A program made the translations under genes and the position numbers. 64,000 bases of DNA from Candidatus Parabacteroides intestinigallinarum (GTDB taxonomy: Bacteria; Bacteroidota; Bacteroidia; Bacteroidales; Tannerellaceae), in assembly GCA_019114945.1 (NCBI GenBank), contig DXEN01000080.1, positions 1 through 64,000 on the forward strand, written 5' to 3'. The stretch's first letter is position 1, and every line of letters begins with the position of its first letter. Of the stretch, positions 8,288-17,679 are shown in pieces. Below the pieces are notes generated by a model, which worked only from the letters and a program-made list of their open reading frames with translations, was not told the DNA's origin and did no database searches.

Positions 8288-9859
8288 ATGAAAAAGAAAA
8301 CAATATTATCTTTATTGGCCGGAGCCTCTCTCTTGTTCTCAATGCCATCCTGCATGGATTTGGATGAGACGGTTTACGACAAACTGGCCGCTGACAATTT
8401 CGGAGTAACGGAAACCGAGATCAACGCATTGATCGGAACGGTAAACAATACATTGAGGAGATATTTCACGGGCGATTACTACGCTTTGGATGACCAAGCG
8501 GGTTCTATGTCCGTAAAGCCTACTAGGCAGGGAGGTGACTGGTATGATGGTGGTCAATACCGCGAAATTTATATGCACGATTATACCGCCCAAACTAGTT
8601 GTATTAAAAACGCATGGGACATCGCTTCCGAGTCAATCGGTACTTGCAACGCCGCATTGTCGGTTGTAGAAAATTCCACTTGCTTAACGGATGAGAAGAA
8701 AGCGCAGACGTTGGCTTCCATCCGGGGCGTACGTGCCTTTTGGTTCTACAAAATGGTCGATTTATGGGGCAATGTACCGATGGTAATCAGTAGCGAAGAC
8801 AAGGAACTGCCGACTTGCCGTCCGCGTCAAGAGGTATTCGATTGGTTGGTCTCTGAAGTGGAAGAGATTGCGGAGCAATGCCCAAATCGCGAAGGTAACT
8901 ACGGTCAGTTCACGAAAGGCGCCGCTTATTCCTTGTTAGCTAAGTTGTATCTGAATGCGGATGCTTGGGGGGTTACTACCTCCACGAACAACTATCAGAA
9001 AGTAATCGAGGCGTGTGATAAAGTAATGGCTATGGGCTATATCTTAGAGCCGAATTGGAAGGACAACTTCTCACTAAACAATGAGAACTCCCGCGAGGCA
9101 ATCTTAGCGGCAATTTATTCGGAATCAGATACGCAATTACAAAACCAGTTGCACTACAACACCTTGCACTACAAGGATAATATAGTGTTTGGAGCATCTT
9201 TCTCCGCATGGAACGGCTTGTGCGCACAACCAGATTACGCACGTTTATTCCCTGAGGATGATCCTCGCCGCGAAGGTAGCTTCCTGATGGGGAAACAATA
9301 CGACCCAGCAACTGGAGAAGTGCTTATGACTGCTTATGACTATGAGTTGGATCATACGCTGGAGATTACAATGATGCCGGGTACGGAGTACGATGGAACT
9401 AATTGGGGCGCTGTATTGCAGCAGGATGGTTATCGTGCGTTTAAATGGCCGTATTCTAGCTCCGTAGTAGATGCAATGGGTAACGACTACCATATTTTCC
9501 GTTTGGCAGATATTTATTTGATGAAGGCAGAAGCGTTGTTACGAGGCGGAGGTAGCACCGCTGAGGCGACTCAATTGGTGAACGATGTCCGTACACGTGC
9601 GTATGGCAATTCCGACCACAACTATGCTACGGTCACCTTGGAAGACGTACAATTAGAACGTCGCCTGGAATTTGCATGGGAATTAACTTCCCGCCAGGAT
9701 GATATTCGTTTCGGTTGTTATACTAAGGGAATGTGGAGTTCCTCTAATTGTGAACGAAAAGCAGACAAATATCTGGAATTATTCCCCGTATCACAAGATG
9801 CATGGCAATCGAATCCGAACTTAACCCAGAATCCGGGTTACGCGGCATTCGCTCAATAA
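8288..9859 (+). CDS. SusD/RagB-family surface lipoprotein
   Basis: 523 residues. A lipoprotein signal ends at Cys22 (LLFSMPSC), followed by acidic MDLDE, which fits the Bacteroidetes surface-export signal. The TPR-type SusD fold is seen in RGVRAFWFYKMVDLWGNVPM, YSLLAKLYLNA, YHIFRLADIYLMKAEALLRG and ERRLEFAWE. It is the substrate-binding lid of the upstream SusC and is followed by a strong terminator. Confidence 0.94.
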   Translation: MKKKTILSLLAGASLLFSMPSCMDLDETVYDKLAADNFGVTETEINALIGTVNNTLRRYFTGDYYALDDQAGSMSVKPTRQGGDWYDGGQYREIYMHDYTAQTSCIKNAWDIASESIGTCNAALSVVENSTCLTDEKKAQTLASIRGVRAFWFYKMVDLWGNVPMVISSEDKELPTCRPRQEVFDWLVSEVEEIAEQCPNREGNYGQFTKGAAYSLLAKLYLNADAWGVTTSTNNYQKVIEACDKVMAMGYILEPNWKDNFSLNNENSREAILAAIYSESDTQLQNQLHYNTLHYKDNIVFGASFSAWNGLCAQPDYARLFPEDDPRREGSFLMGKQYDPATGEVLMTAYDYELDHTLEITMMPGTEYDGTNWGAVLQQDGYRAFKWPYSSSVVDAMGNDYHIFRLADIYLMKAEALLRGGGSTAEATQLVNDVRTRAYGNSDHNYATVTLEDVQLERRLEFAWELTSRQDDIRFGCYTKGMWSSSNCERKADKYLELFPVSQDAWQSNPNLTQNPGYAAFAQ

Positions 9860-9901
9860 AAGCGGCTTTCATAAGCTTGTAGATTTTAAATAAATGTTGT
9901 C

Positions 9902-9941
9902 GCGATCTCTTCCCGTTTATCGGGGAGAGGTCGCTTTTTTT
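9902..9941 (+). terminator. Rho-independent terminator after SusD
   Basis: A 14-bp stem (GCGATCTCTTCCCG with CGGGGAGAGGTCGC, two G:U pairs) around a short TTTAT loop is followed by a run of seven or more T. It closes the SusC/SusD operon and separates it from the ABC transporter genes. Confidence 0.88.
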
Positions 9942-9955
9942 CATACCTTCGCGGC

Positions 9956-10990
9956 ATGTACAAACGAGCATCACTTTTTTATCTGTCGCTGGCGCTTTTG
10001 CTCTTCCTCCTCTTTATAGGCGGATTGGCATACGGATCCGTAGCGATACCGATTGGCGACGTAGTGGATATCCTGCGGGGCAAAGAGGTCGATACCGTGG
10101 CGTGGCAATACATCGTGTCGCACGCCCGGTTGCCCCAGGCGATAACCGCCTTGCTCGCCGGGGCCTCGCTGGCCACCAGCGGACTGCTGCTACAAACCTT
10201 GTTTCGGAATCCCTTGGCGGGTCCATCCATCTTGGGCATCAGCGACGGGGCGAATTTAGGCGTAGCCGCGGTGATGCTCTATTTAGGCGGCTCGCTGGGC
10301 CAGTTCGCCGATTGGCCGATTGGCGGCTACGTGGCGGTGATACTCGCCGCGTTCGCGGGGGCTTGCGTCATCCTGGGGCTGATTATTTATTTCTCGGCGA
10401 AGGTGCGCAACAACGTCATGCTGCTTATCATCGGCATCATGATTGGCTACCTGGCCTCGTCGGTCATCTCTATCCTGAATTATTACGCCTCGTCGGATCG
10501 GGTACACGCCTTCGTGATGTGGGGATTGGGCAATTTCTCCGGTGTCTCCTTGTCGCAACTGCCTTTCTTCGCGGTTTGCTCCGTCGCGGGCCTGCTGCTC
10601 GCCCTGTTATTGATCAAGCCCTTGAACGCGTTGCTGCTGGGCGAGATGTACGCCGCCAACTTAGGCGTGCCCATCAAGCGGACACGGATACTCATCTTGC
10701 TATGCACCGGCCTGCTGACCGCCACGACCACCGCCTTTTGCGGGCCCATCTCGTTCATCGGCCTGGCGGTTCCGCACGTGGCCCGGTTATTACTGGGAAC
10801 CTCCAACCATAAAATGCTAGTGCCCGTCACGATGCTGACCGGCTCGTGCGTCGCCTTGCTGTGCAACCTGCTACTGGTCGTACCCGGCAGCAATATGATC
10901 CTGCCGCTGAACGCCGTTACGCCCATGCTGGGCGCGCCGGTCATTATCTATGTCATCGTAAACCGTAAGAACATTCAATACTTCAATTAA
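9956..10990 (+). CDS. FecCD/BtuC-type ABC importer permease
   Basis: 344 residues with about ten membrane segments. The family motifs are plain: ARLPQAITALLAGASLATSG, QTLFRNPLAGPSILGISDGA and FCGPISFIGLAVPHVARLL. Members move siderophore-iron, haem or cobalamin across the inner membrane. A variant -7 box (TACCTTCG at 9944-9951) lies directly before the ATG, so the mRNA may have almost no leader. The ATPase follows after 3 bp. No periplasmic binding protein or outer-membrane receptor is adjacent, so the ligand is undetermined. Confidence 0.92.
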   Translation: MYKRASLFYLSLALLLFLLFIGGLAYGSVAIPIGDVVDILRGKEVDTVAWQYIVSHARLPQAITALLAGASLATSGLLLQTLFRNPLAGPSILGISDGANLGVAAVMLYLGGSLGQFADWPIGGYVAVILAAFAGACVILGLIIYFSAKVRNNVMLLIIGIMIGYLASSVISILNYYASSDRVHAFVMWGLGNFSGVSLSQLPFFAVCSVAGLLLALLLIKPLNALLLGEMYAANLGVPIKRTRILILLCTGLLTATTTAFCGPISFIGLAVPHVARLLLGTSNHKMLVPVTMLTGSCVALLCNLLLVVPGSNMILPLNAVTPMLGAPVIIYVIVNRKNIQYFN

Positions 10991-10993
10991 GCG

Positions 10994-11992
10994 ATGGAAC
11001 GAACCCCAGTGATAACGACGAACGGCCTATGCATCGGTTACCCGTTAAAAGGCGGGCAGCGGAAAATAGTGCACGACGCGCTGGATTTGCGCCTTTATCC
11101 GGGCGAGGTGACCTGCCTGCTCGGCCTGAACGGAGCGGGAAAATCGACCTTGCTCCGGACGCTATGCGGCTTTCAACCGCCGTTGCGCGGGCAGGTGGCG
11201 TTGATGGGAAAGCCGTTGGGCACATATTCGCAAGCGGAGTTTTCCCGGAAGATAGGCGTAGTACTGACCGAGAAGACGAACGCCGGAGGCATCACGGTTT
11301 ACGAGCTGGTTTCGTTAGGGCGCCATCCATACACCGGCTTTTTCGGCCGCCTGCGGAAGGAAGACCATCAAATCGTCGAGCAATCCCTGACCGCCGCCGG
11401 TATCGCCCACAAAGCGCAGAGCTACGTGTCGGAACTTAGCGACGGCGAGCGGCAGAAAGCGATGATCGCCAAAGTACTCGCGCAACGTTGCCCGATTATC
11501 TTATTGGACGAGCCGACCGCCTTCCTCGACGTGACAAGCCGGATCGAGACGATGGTGCTCCTGCGCCGCCTGGCGGTGGAACAGCGGAAAGCGATCTTGT
11601 TGTCTACGCACGACCTGGACTTGGCGATTCAGCTGGGCGACTGCCTGTGGCTACAGGCGAAAGGACGTCCGATGGCATGCGGCACACCGGAGGATCTGAT
11701 TCTAAGGGGCGCGTTCGAGCGTTTCTTCGACAAAGAGGGAATCGTATTCGACCCGCATACCGGGAAGTTGAACGTAGCGCCACCCACCATTCCCATCGGC
11801 GTGGAAGGCGACGTCACGACGGCTTATTGGGTGGGGAACGCCCTGCTCCGAAACGGACGGAAGCCCTCCGCCCTGAGCCGGGCATACACCAGCGTCCGTT
11901 GCGAGGCGCCGGATCGCTTACGAATCCAATACCCAAACGGCGACGAGGAAATCGCCACCAGCATAGCCGCTTTGATTGAGCGAATTTTATAA
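10994..11992 (+). CDS. ABC importer ATPase (FecE/BtuD type) with C-terminal extension
   Basis: 332 residues. Walker A GLNGAGKST, Q-loop region VVLTEKT, signature LSDGERQK, Walker B IILLDEP and switch STHD are all present within the first 215 residues. The family is usually about 255 residues. Here a further 70 to 80 residues follow (IPIGVEGDVTTAYWVGNALL onward), predicted soluble and alpha/beta, of unknown role. It pairs with the permease 3 bp upstream. Confidence 0.92.
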   Translation: MERTPVITTNGLCIGYPLKGGQRKIVHDALDLRLYPGEVTCLLGLNGAGKSTLLRTLCGFQPPLRGQVALMGKPLGTYSQAEFSRKIGVVLTEKTNAGGITVYELVSLGRHPYTGFFGRLRKEDHQIVEQSLTAAGIAHKAQSYVSELSDGERQKAMIAKVLAQRCPIILLDEPTAFLDVTSRIETMVLLRRLAVEQRKAILLSTHDLDLAIQLGDCLWLQAKGRPMACGTPEDLILRGAFERFFDKEGIVFDPHTGKLNVAPPTIPIGVEGDVTTAYWVGNALLRNGRKPSALSRAYTSVRCEAPDRLRIQYPNGDEEIATSIAALIERIL

Positions 11993-12117
11993 AAGCAAGG
12001 ATTTCCCCGTTAAAAACTCACAAAACGGCACATGTCCATCAAACCTTTGGCAAGAATTTTGTTTATTTGTATGTGAGTAAAAGCAGAATGAATTATTAAA
12101 CTAAAAAGAAAAAGCGT

Positions 12118-12711
12118 ATGAGAAAGATCGTATTATTGCTCGCGGTCCTGTTGGTAGGAGCGGGCACGATGATGGCACAAACAGACAAAGAAGCCGAGAA
12201 GGCAGCGAAACAAGCCGAGAAAGAGGCGAAGAAAGCGGAAAAGGCCGCCAAAAAGGCAGCGGAGGAAGCGGCGGAACAAGCCTTGTTCGAGCAAGCGGTA
12301 CGCGCGTTGGACGCGAAAGATTTCGTGGTGGAAGCGGATCGGATCGAATTTAAACGGGGAAATTTCGTATATGTATCCTCCAGCACGAATTTCGTGGTGG
12401 TGAAAGGCGACAAGGCCAGCATCCAACTATCGTTCAATGTTCCCATGCCCGGTCCGAACGGTATCGGTGGCATTACGGTAGACGGAACGACATCGAGCAT
12501 AGAGAAAAAGACGGACAAAAAGGGAAACATCACCTACGAGATGAACGTGCAAGGCGTGGCGGTGTCGGCCCGGGTAACGATCCGGATGGCGAAAGGGACG
12601 AACGAGTGTTCCGCTACGGTATTCCCGACGTTCAACAGCAACCGGATTTCCTTTAGCGGCAAACTGCTCCCTTCGAGCCAGTCGAATGTGTTCAAGGGAC
12701 GGTCGATTTAA
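12118..12711 (+). CDS. Exported DUF4251 protein with Lys/Ala-rich coiled coil
   Basis: 197 residues. A signal peptide (MRKIVLLLAVLLVGAGTMMA) is followed by a highly regular EAEKAAKQAEKEAKKAEKAA coiled coil (residues 22-60), then a beta-rich domain with DRIEFKRGNFVYVSSSTNFV. This is the layout of Bacteroidales DUF4251 periplasmic proteins. Function is not known. Two hundred bases of the upstream gap hold no clear promoter consensus. Confidence 0.8.
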   Translation: MRKIVLLLAVLLVGAGTMMAQTDKEAEKAAKQAEKEAKKAEKAAKKAAEEAAEQALFEQAVRALDAKDFVVEADRIEFKRGNFVYVSSSTNFVVVKGDKASIQLSFNVPMPGPNGIGGITVDGTTSSIEKKTDKKGNITYEMNVQGVAVSARVTIRMAKGTNECSATVFPTFNSNRISFSGKLLPSSQSNVFKGRSI

Positions 12712-12741
12712 TGAGGATTTCATAAATCGCGCCTATTTCCC

Positions 12742-12749
12742 TATTTTTG
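12742..12749 (+). promoter_or_regulatory. -7 promoter box for the DJ-1 gene
   Basis: TATTTTTG fits TAnnTTTG and lies 45 bp before the ATG at 12795. It lies upstream of that ATG but downstream of the DUF4251 stop. Confidence 0.55.
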
Positions 12750-12794
12750 AAACTGAAAAATCATTCATCGAACAGACTTAAAAACAAGAATCTT

Positions 12795-13340
12795 ATGAAG
12801 AAAGCGATTGTATTCTTAGCGAATGGCTTCGAGGAAATGGAAGCTACGGGAACCGTCGATGTATTATGCCGCGGCGGTGTAGAGGTGAAAACCGTATCAA
12901 TCAGCAGCGAACGGGAAGTAACGGGCGCCCATGGCATGGTATATCTGGCCGACGCGACCTTTGGCGATATGGATTTCTCGGAGGCGGATGCCTTGATCCT
13001 GCCGGGAGGAATGCCCGGAAGCAGCAACCTGAACGACTGCGAGCCCTTGAAAGAGTTGTTGGTCGACCATTATAAAAAGGGCAAGATCGTAGCCGCTATT
13101 TGTGCCGCTCCGATGGTATTAGGCGGATTAGGCTTGCTGAAAGGCCGCCGGGCCACCTGCTATCCGGGCTTCGAGCCGAAACTGATTGGCGCTACCGCGA
13201 CCGGCGAGGCGGTGGAGGTAGATGGCAACGTAATCACGGGCAAAGGACCGGGCTTGGTCTTCAACTTCGGATTGGCGTTGCTCTCCGTATTAAAGAGCGA
13301 TGCCGTAGCCGAGGAAGTGGCCGGAGGCCTGTTGCTATAA
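12795..13340 (+). CDS. DJ-1/PfpI family protein
   Basis: 181 residues from the ATG at 12795; an upstream in-frame start at 12747 overlaps the promoter and adds a non-homologous lead. Conserved Glu15 (NGFEEMEA) and nucleophile-elbow Cys103 (AAICAAPMVLG) match the DJ-1 group, reported as glyoxalase III, deglycase or redox chaperone. The GKGPGLVFNFGLALL stretch is also typical. It is probably cytoplasmic, as no signal peptide is seen. Confidence 0.9.
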   Translation: MKKAIVFLANGFEEMEATGTVDVLCRGGVEVKTVSISSEREVTGAHGMVYLADATFGDMDFSEADALILPGGMPGSSNLNDCEPLKELLVDHYKKGKIVAAICAAPMVLGGLGLLKGRRATCYPGFEPKLIGATATGEAVEVDGNVITGKGPGLVFNFGLALLSVLKSDAVAEEVAGGLLL

Positions 13341-13357
13341 GGATACAAGAGCCGCGG

Positions 13358-13407
13358 AGGATGTGCCAAATCTCGGAATGTACGCGAATACCGATTTGAC
13401 ACATCCT
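13358..13407 (+). terminator. Hairpin after the DJ-1 gene, terminator-like
   Basis: AGGATGTGCCAAATC (13358-13372) pairs with GATTTGACACATCCT (13393-13407), 15 bp with one G:U. The following CTTATTATATA is only weakly T-rich, so termination efficiency is uncertain. Confidence 0.5.
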
Positions 13408-13451
13408 CTTATTATATACGGAAACAACGTGCCTATTTCAATCATTTCATT

Positions 13452-13459
13452 TAATTTTG
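13452..13459 (+). promoter_or_regulatory. -7 promoter box for truA
   Basis: TAATTTTG fits TAnnTTTG, 51 bp before the GTG start of truA. Confidence 0.55.
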
Positions 13460-13509
13460 TTCCGTCAAAAAAGCGTATGCAAGGTAAACGGTAAAAGAAG
13501 CAGAGAGGC

Positions 13510-14289
13510 GTGAGACGATATTTCATTTACTTAGGATATAACGGACGGAATTACAACGGTTGGCAGACACAACCGAACGGCGTAACGGTACAACAGACAT
13601 TGGAGGAGGCATTGGCTACCTTTTTACGAAAGCCCGTGCCGATTGTCGGAGCCGGCCGGACCGACGCGGGCGTGCATGCCCGCATGATGGTCGCTCATTT
13701 CGATTGGGAAGAAGAAATCGAGGACTTGGCTTTCCTCGCGGACAAACTGAATCGGATTCTTCCGAAAGATATCGCCATCTACCGGATCGTGCCTGTCCGC
13801 GCCGACGCGCACGCTCGTTTCGACGCCACCTCGCGCACATACAAGTATTACCTGACCGACCAAAAAAATCCCTTTAATCAAGATTGGACATACCGGACGT
13901 ACGTCGCCTTGGATTTCGACGCCATGAATGCGGCGTGCGCCATCTTATTCGACTATATCGACTTTACGAGTTTCAGCAAACTACATACCGACGCGAAAAC
14001 GAACAATTGCCGAATCCTGCAAGCCGGTTGGGCACGGGAGGGCGACGTATGGGTTTTCACGATTCGCGCCGACCGGTTCTTGCGGAATATGGTGCGCGCG
14101 ATTGTAGGCACCTTACTGGAAGTAGGCCGCAAGCGTATGACGCTGGATGGTTTTCGGCGGGTAATCGAAGCGAAAGACCGTTGCCAAGCGGGAACGTCGG
14201 TGCCCGGCCACGCGCTTTTCCTGGTAGATGTCTCGTATCCGGAAGAGTTATTCATTGATCGTAAACAAGTGGACGAAATATGTGGTTAG
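13510..14289 (+). CDS. truA: tRNA pseudouridine(38-40) synthase TruA
   Basis: 259 residues from a GTG at 13510. The catalytic aspartate is Asp52 in [22 protein letters not shown] and [21 protein letters not shown] are the usual conserved blocks. The enzyme isomerises U38-U40 in the tRNA anticodon arm. The GTG is supported because [19 protein letters not shown] matches family N-termini directly. Its end overlaps the next gene by 10 bp. Confidence 0.95.
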   Translation: MRRYFIYLGYNGRNYNGWQTQPNGVTVQQTLEEALATFLRKPVPIVGAGRTDAGVHARMMVAHFDWEEEIEDLAFLADKLNRILPKDIAIYRIVPVRADAHARFDATSRTYKYYLTDQKNPFNQDWTYRTYVALDFDAMNAACAILFDYIDFTSFSKLHTDAKTNNCRILQAGWAREGDVWVFTIRADRFLRNMVRAIVGTLLEVGRKRMTLDGFRRVIEAKDRCQAGTSVPGHALFLVDVSYPEELFIDRKQVDEICG

Positions 14290-15176
14290 CTTTCGCTTTT
14301 CTATCGGCATTCCTGCTGGGATGCTATGAGGTCAACAAGAAAATGTCGCTGACGGGGAACGCCGTGATCCCGGTATTATTCCTCAATACGTTGATAAGCA
14401 GCTTGATTTTCGTCCCATTCATCGCATTATCCTTTTGCACGGATTGGCTGGATGGGACGATGTTATACGTGCCCCGCGCCTCGCTGGAAGATCATATAAA
14501 GGTATTCGTAAAAGCGGTCATCGTACTTTCCTCGTGGATATCGGGCTATTTCGCATTGAAACATTTGCCGCTGACAATTACCGGCCCGATCAAGGCGACA
14601 CAACCGATATTGACATTGCTGGGAGCGATGCTGTTGTTCGGCGAGCGACTGAACCTGTATCAATGGATCGGCGTGTCGCTGGCGGTCGCCTCTTTCTACT
14701 TGCTTTCCTCCTCCGGGAAAAAGGAAGGAATCCTGTTCGCCCACAACAAATGGATTTTCCTGACAGTCCTATCCATCCTGACCGGAGCGTTAAGCGGGTT
14801 GTACGATAAATATCTGATGCGCAGCATGGATGTTATGACAGTACAAGTCTGGTTCAACATTTATCAATGCGCGATGATGGCACTCATCCTGATTGGCCTA
14901 TGGTATCCGCGCCGGACGAAGAGCACACCGTTCCACTGGCGGTGGAACATCCTTTTCATTTCCATTTTCTTGTGCGTGGCCGATTGGGTCTATTTTTACG
15001 CGCTGAGCTTCCCGGACTCCATGATATCGATCGTCTCGATGGTGCGACGCAGCAACGTATTGGTAACATTCGCGGCAGGAGCGCTCTTCTTCCATGAAAA
15101 AAACTTAAAGAACAAAGCTATCGATCTATTCCTTGTGTTATTAGGAATGATATTCTTATATTTGGGAACAAAATAA
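14280..15176 (+). CDS. EamA/DMT-superfamily transporter
   Basis: 298 residues with ten predicted membrane segments in two EamA halves. [20 protein letters not shown] and [18 protein letters not shown] mark the end of the first half. Such proteins export or import metabolites such as amino acids or nucleosides; the ligand is not evident. The ATG lies inside the truA stop region, so the two genes are translationally coupled. Confidence 0.88.
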   Translation: MWLAFAFLSAFLLGCYEVNKKMSLTGNAVIPVLFLNTLISSLIFVPFIALSFCTDWLDGTMLYVPRASLEDHIKVFVKAVIVLSSWISGYFALKHLPLTITGPIKATQPILTLLGAMLLFGERLNLYQWIGVSLAVASFYLLSSSGKKEGILFAHNKWIFLTVLSILTGALSGLYDKYLMRSMDVMTVQVWFNIYQCAMMALILIGLWYPRRTKSTPFHWRWNILFISIFLCVADWVYFYALSFPDSMISIVSMVRRSNVLVTFAAGALFFHEKNLKNKAIDLFLVLLGMIFLYLGTK

Positions 15177-15186
15177 AACGAACAGG

Positions 15187-15822
15187 ATGATAAGACAATT
15201 GATAATAACCTGCTTGATCGTTCTGTGCACGACAAACTCGCGGGCACAAGATATGGCGGCGGTATTCACGGCGATGCCCGACCAATATATCCCTCAGCTG
15301 GAACACGCTTGGCGGAAAGATTTGGTCGATCTCTATAAAGAAGGGAAAGAAGCGCGCTTGAAAAACACGATGAACGGCTTTTCCGCTTTGCGAAAACTAA
15401 CGGCCGATTATCTATTGCTCGAGACAACGGAGCGTAGCACGGTGGAGATGAAATTGCTTCCTTTGGTGAATAAGACTTACATCGTATGCATGATCGCTAC
15501 GGTAAAAGGCCCGGCACCGGATAGCCGCATCCACTTCTACACGACAGAATGGGAACCGTTGTCGACAACCGATTTGCTCGCCACTCCGAAAGCGGATTGG
15601 TATTTAAGAACAGAGGACGCAGCCCCAAACGACGAAGCGCGGCGAGAAGCGATTGCCCGTTTGGATATGGATTTGGTGGAATATACCTTAAATCCGGACA
15701 CACCGACGCTTACAATGACGTACACCACCCCATTGTATCTAAGCGCGGAAGAACGGACGAGAATCCAACCGCATCTAAGCGACCCGATCGTTTATACGTG
15801 GAAGGGCTATAGGTTTGAATGA
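15187..15822 (+). CDS. Exported DUF3256 family protein
   Basis: 211 residues. A signal peptide (MIRQLIITCLIVLCTTNSRA) precedes MAAVFTAMPDQYIPQLEHAWRK and LVDLYKEGKEARLKNTMNGF, typical of the Bacteroidales DUF3256 family of unknown function. It follows the EamA gene after 10 bp and is probably in the same operon. Confidence 0.78.
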   Translation: MIRQLIITCLIVLCTTNSRAQDMAAVFTAMPDQYIPQLEHAWRKDLVDLYKEGKEARLKNTMNGFSALRKLTADYLLLETTERSTVEMKLLPLVNKTYIVCMIATVKGPAPDSRIHFYTTEWEPLSTTDLLATPKADWYLRTEDAAPNDEARREAIARLDMDLVEYTLNPDTPTLTMTYTTPLYLSAEERTRIQPHLSDPIVYTWKGYRFE

Positions 15823-15843
15823 CATTGTTTAATCCAAAATAAT

Positions 15844-16617
15844 ATGATCATGAAAAAAGTATTATTATTCGTTTGCGCTATTTGCGGTTTCACGACAATA
15901 AGCGCGCAAGAAGGCGGGCACGTATCGCCCGCGGCTACAGAGTGGTATGCCCCTGTTCCCCCGGTTGTCCAACCCGCGGACAAACCCGGCAATCCTCCTT
16001 CCGACGCGATTGTCCTTTTTGATGGCAAGGACTTATCGAAATGGGTATCGCCCGTGAAAGATGGCAAACCGGTAGCCGCGAAATGGAAAGTAGAAGACGG
16101 AGCGATCGTAATCGTTCCCGGTTCCGGCCCCATCCAGACAAAAGAATATTTTGGCGATTGCCAGCTTCACATCGAGTTCAAGACTCCGGAGCCAGGCCCG
16201 AACAACACGCTTCAGATGAAGGGTAACAGCGGAATCTTCTTGCAGAGCATCTACGAGGTGCAGGTATTGGATGCCGAGGATAATCCTACATACGTCAATG
16301 GAATGGTGGGCAGTATCTATAAACAACAAGCCCCGTTGGCCAATCCGTACACCGGCACGAACAAATGGCAGGTATATGATATTTTCTGGAAAGCGCCCCG
16401 CTTCGGAACGGATGGAGAGTTGGTATCGCCAGCCATGATCACGGTACTGTTGAATGGTGTCCTTATCCAGAACAATTACATCTTGAAAGGAAATACACCC
16501 TACATCGGATTCCCGACTTACAAGCCTCACGGACTCCAACCGCTGTTGTTGCAAGACCATGGCGTTCCGGTAGCTTATCGCAATATCTGGATCCGGAACC
16601 TGCCGGTCAACAATTAA
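15844..16617 (+). CDS. Exported DUF1080 (3-keto-disaccharide hydrolase-like) protein
   Basis: 257 residues. A signal peptide ends near ISAQ (residue 22). The DUF1080 jelly-roll follows: IVLFDGKDLSKWVS, AKWKVEDGAIVIVPGSGPIQ, LHIEFKTP, GNSGIFLQSIYEVQVLD and NIWIRNL. Related Bacteroidales proteins hydrolyse 3-keto-glycosides in the periplasm; that activity is inferred from the family. An alternative start is the second Met at 15850. It ends just before a perfect palindromic repeat. Confidence 0.85.
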   Translation: MIMKKVLLFVCAICGFTTISAQEGGHVSPAATEWYAPVPPVVQPADKPGNPPSDAIVLFDGKDLSKWVSPVKDGKPVAAKWKVEDGAIVIVPGSGPIQTKEYFGDCQLHIEFKTPEPGPNNTLQMKGNSGIFLQSIYEVQVLDAEDNPTYVNGMVGSIYKQQAPLANPYTGTNKWQVYDIFWKAPRFGTDGELVSPAMITVLLNGVLIQNNYILKGNTPYIGFPTYKPHGLQPLLLQDHGVPVAYRNIWIRNLPVNN

Positions 16618-16625
16618 TAATGAAC

Positions 16626-16671
16626 AATTGACAATTAACAATTGACAATTGTCAATTGTTAATTGTCAATT
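16626..16671. repeat. Perfect 22-bp inverted repeat of the AATTGACAATTG family, two-way terminator
   Basis: Left arm 16626-16647 and right arm 16650-16671 are exact reverse complements separated by two bases. The element sits between convergent genes (DUF1080 at 16617, PepSY-like at 16683), the place where a shared terminator is expected. It shares its unit with the block at 3369-3483. Confidence 0.9.
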
Positions 16672-16682
16672 ATCATCAATAA

Positions 16683-17528
16683 TCATCCATTCACCAAGTT
16701 TCCCTCCTCGGAGAAGAGGACCGTGATATCACGCCCGCCTTGCTCTAACTCAAACTCGTAGAACAACCCATCGGCTCGTTGAATGACGTGGACATCATCT
16801 ATCCAGTAAGAAGCATATTGAGAAGCTTGCAACGCGTTCATCACGACATCGGGCGCCTGGCTCGCGAAAATCTCCCATTCCGTATACAACCATTGAATGT
16901 TCGAGTCGAACCACACCTCTTTATGGATGTACTCGTGCAAGATCTCCACCTCATAGCCTCGTCCATCCCGGTCGATTTCAAAGATAGTCGCATCCGGATA
17001 CATCTTCAAGACCTCATCGCGTATGCTATTGGGCGTAACGGTCGGTACATGGGGCTTATCGCTGGTATTCCCATCGGTAAGTTCCTTAATAAGGACACCT
17101 CCCTCCGAATAATGCAAATCGGCATCCCGCTCTCCATTCTCCAAATCGAGAATATAATACGTACCGTTGTCGGGTTGTTCGATCTTATCGACATCCTCTA
17201 CCTGCCAGTTGGCATACGCGCTACTCTCGAAAGCGTCCTTGACCGCCTGGGGCAACGCCATATACGGAAGGTCGGTCTCCGTCAACAACCAATTACCCTG
17301 CGGGTCGAACCACGCCTCTACCTCGTAAACGCCATCGTAGAACTCCGCTTTAGCGAATCCGGACTCGTATTCCCAAGAGACACGCTGCGCGCTGGGATAT
17401 TTGGTGTCGAAAGCCTTGGTAACCACGCTCTCGGGCTGGTAATTATCATCATCATCATCGTCACAAGCGGTGAACGCGAAAGAGCCGCAAACAAGAGCGG
17501 TTGCCATCATCCATACTTTTGTCTTCAT
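16683..17528 (-). CDS. PepSY-like (DUF2874) lipoprotein with two domains
   Basis: 281 residues from the ATG at 17528; the ORF allows 17546 but the later Met gives a better signal peptide. The lipobox Cys in GSFAFTAC is followed by DDDDDD, an acidic surface-export signal. Two PepSY-like repeats follow (residues about 35-135 and 150-280), each with a Trp-rich WFDPQGNWLLTETDLP-like strand. Such proteins resemble the beta-lactamase-inhibitor PepSY fold. The function in Bacteroidales is unknown. Confidence 0.82.
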   Translation of the reverse strand: MKTKVWMMATALVCGSFAFTACDDDDDDNYQPESVVTKAFDTKYPSAQRVSWEYESGFAKAEFYDGVYEVEAWFDPQGNWLLTETDLPYMALPQAVKDAFESSAYANWQVEDVDKIEQPDNGTYYILDLENGERDADLHYSEGGVLIKELTDGNTSDKPHVPTVTPNSIRDEVLKMYPDATIFEIDRDGRGYEVEILHEYIHKEVWFDSNIQWLYTEWEIFASQAPDVVMNALQASQYASYWIDDVHVIQRADGLFYEFELEQGGRDITVLFSEEGNLVNG

Positions 17529-17679
17529 ACATACATTCATCTTCATACGATTGATTTTATTAAATGGTTATACATATTCATATGCCTTGTTCCCTAAATC
17601 TATCGCGAAATAAAGCAAGCATTCTGAAAAAAATTGGGAATTTTTCCTGTTTTAATGAAATAACGAAGCAAAATCGGAC

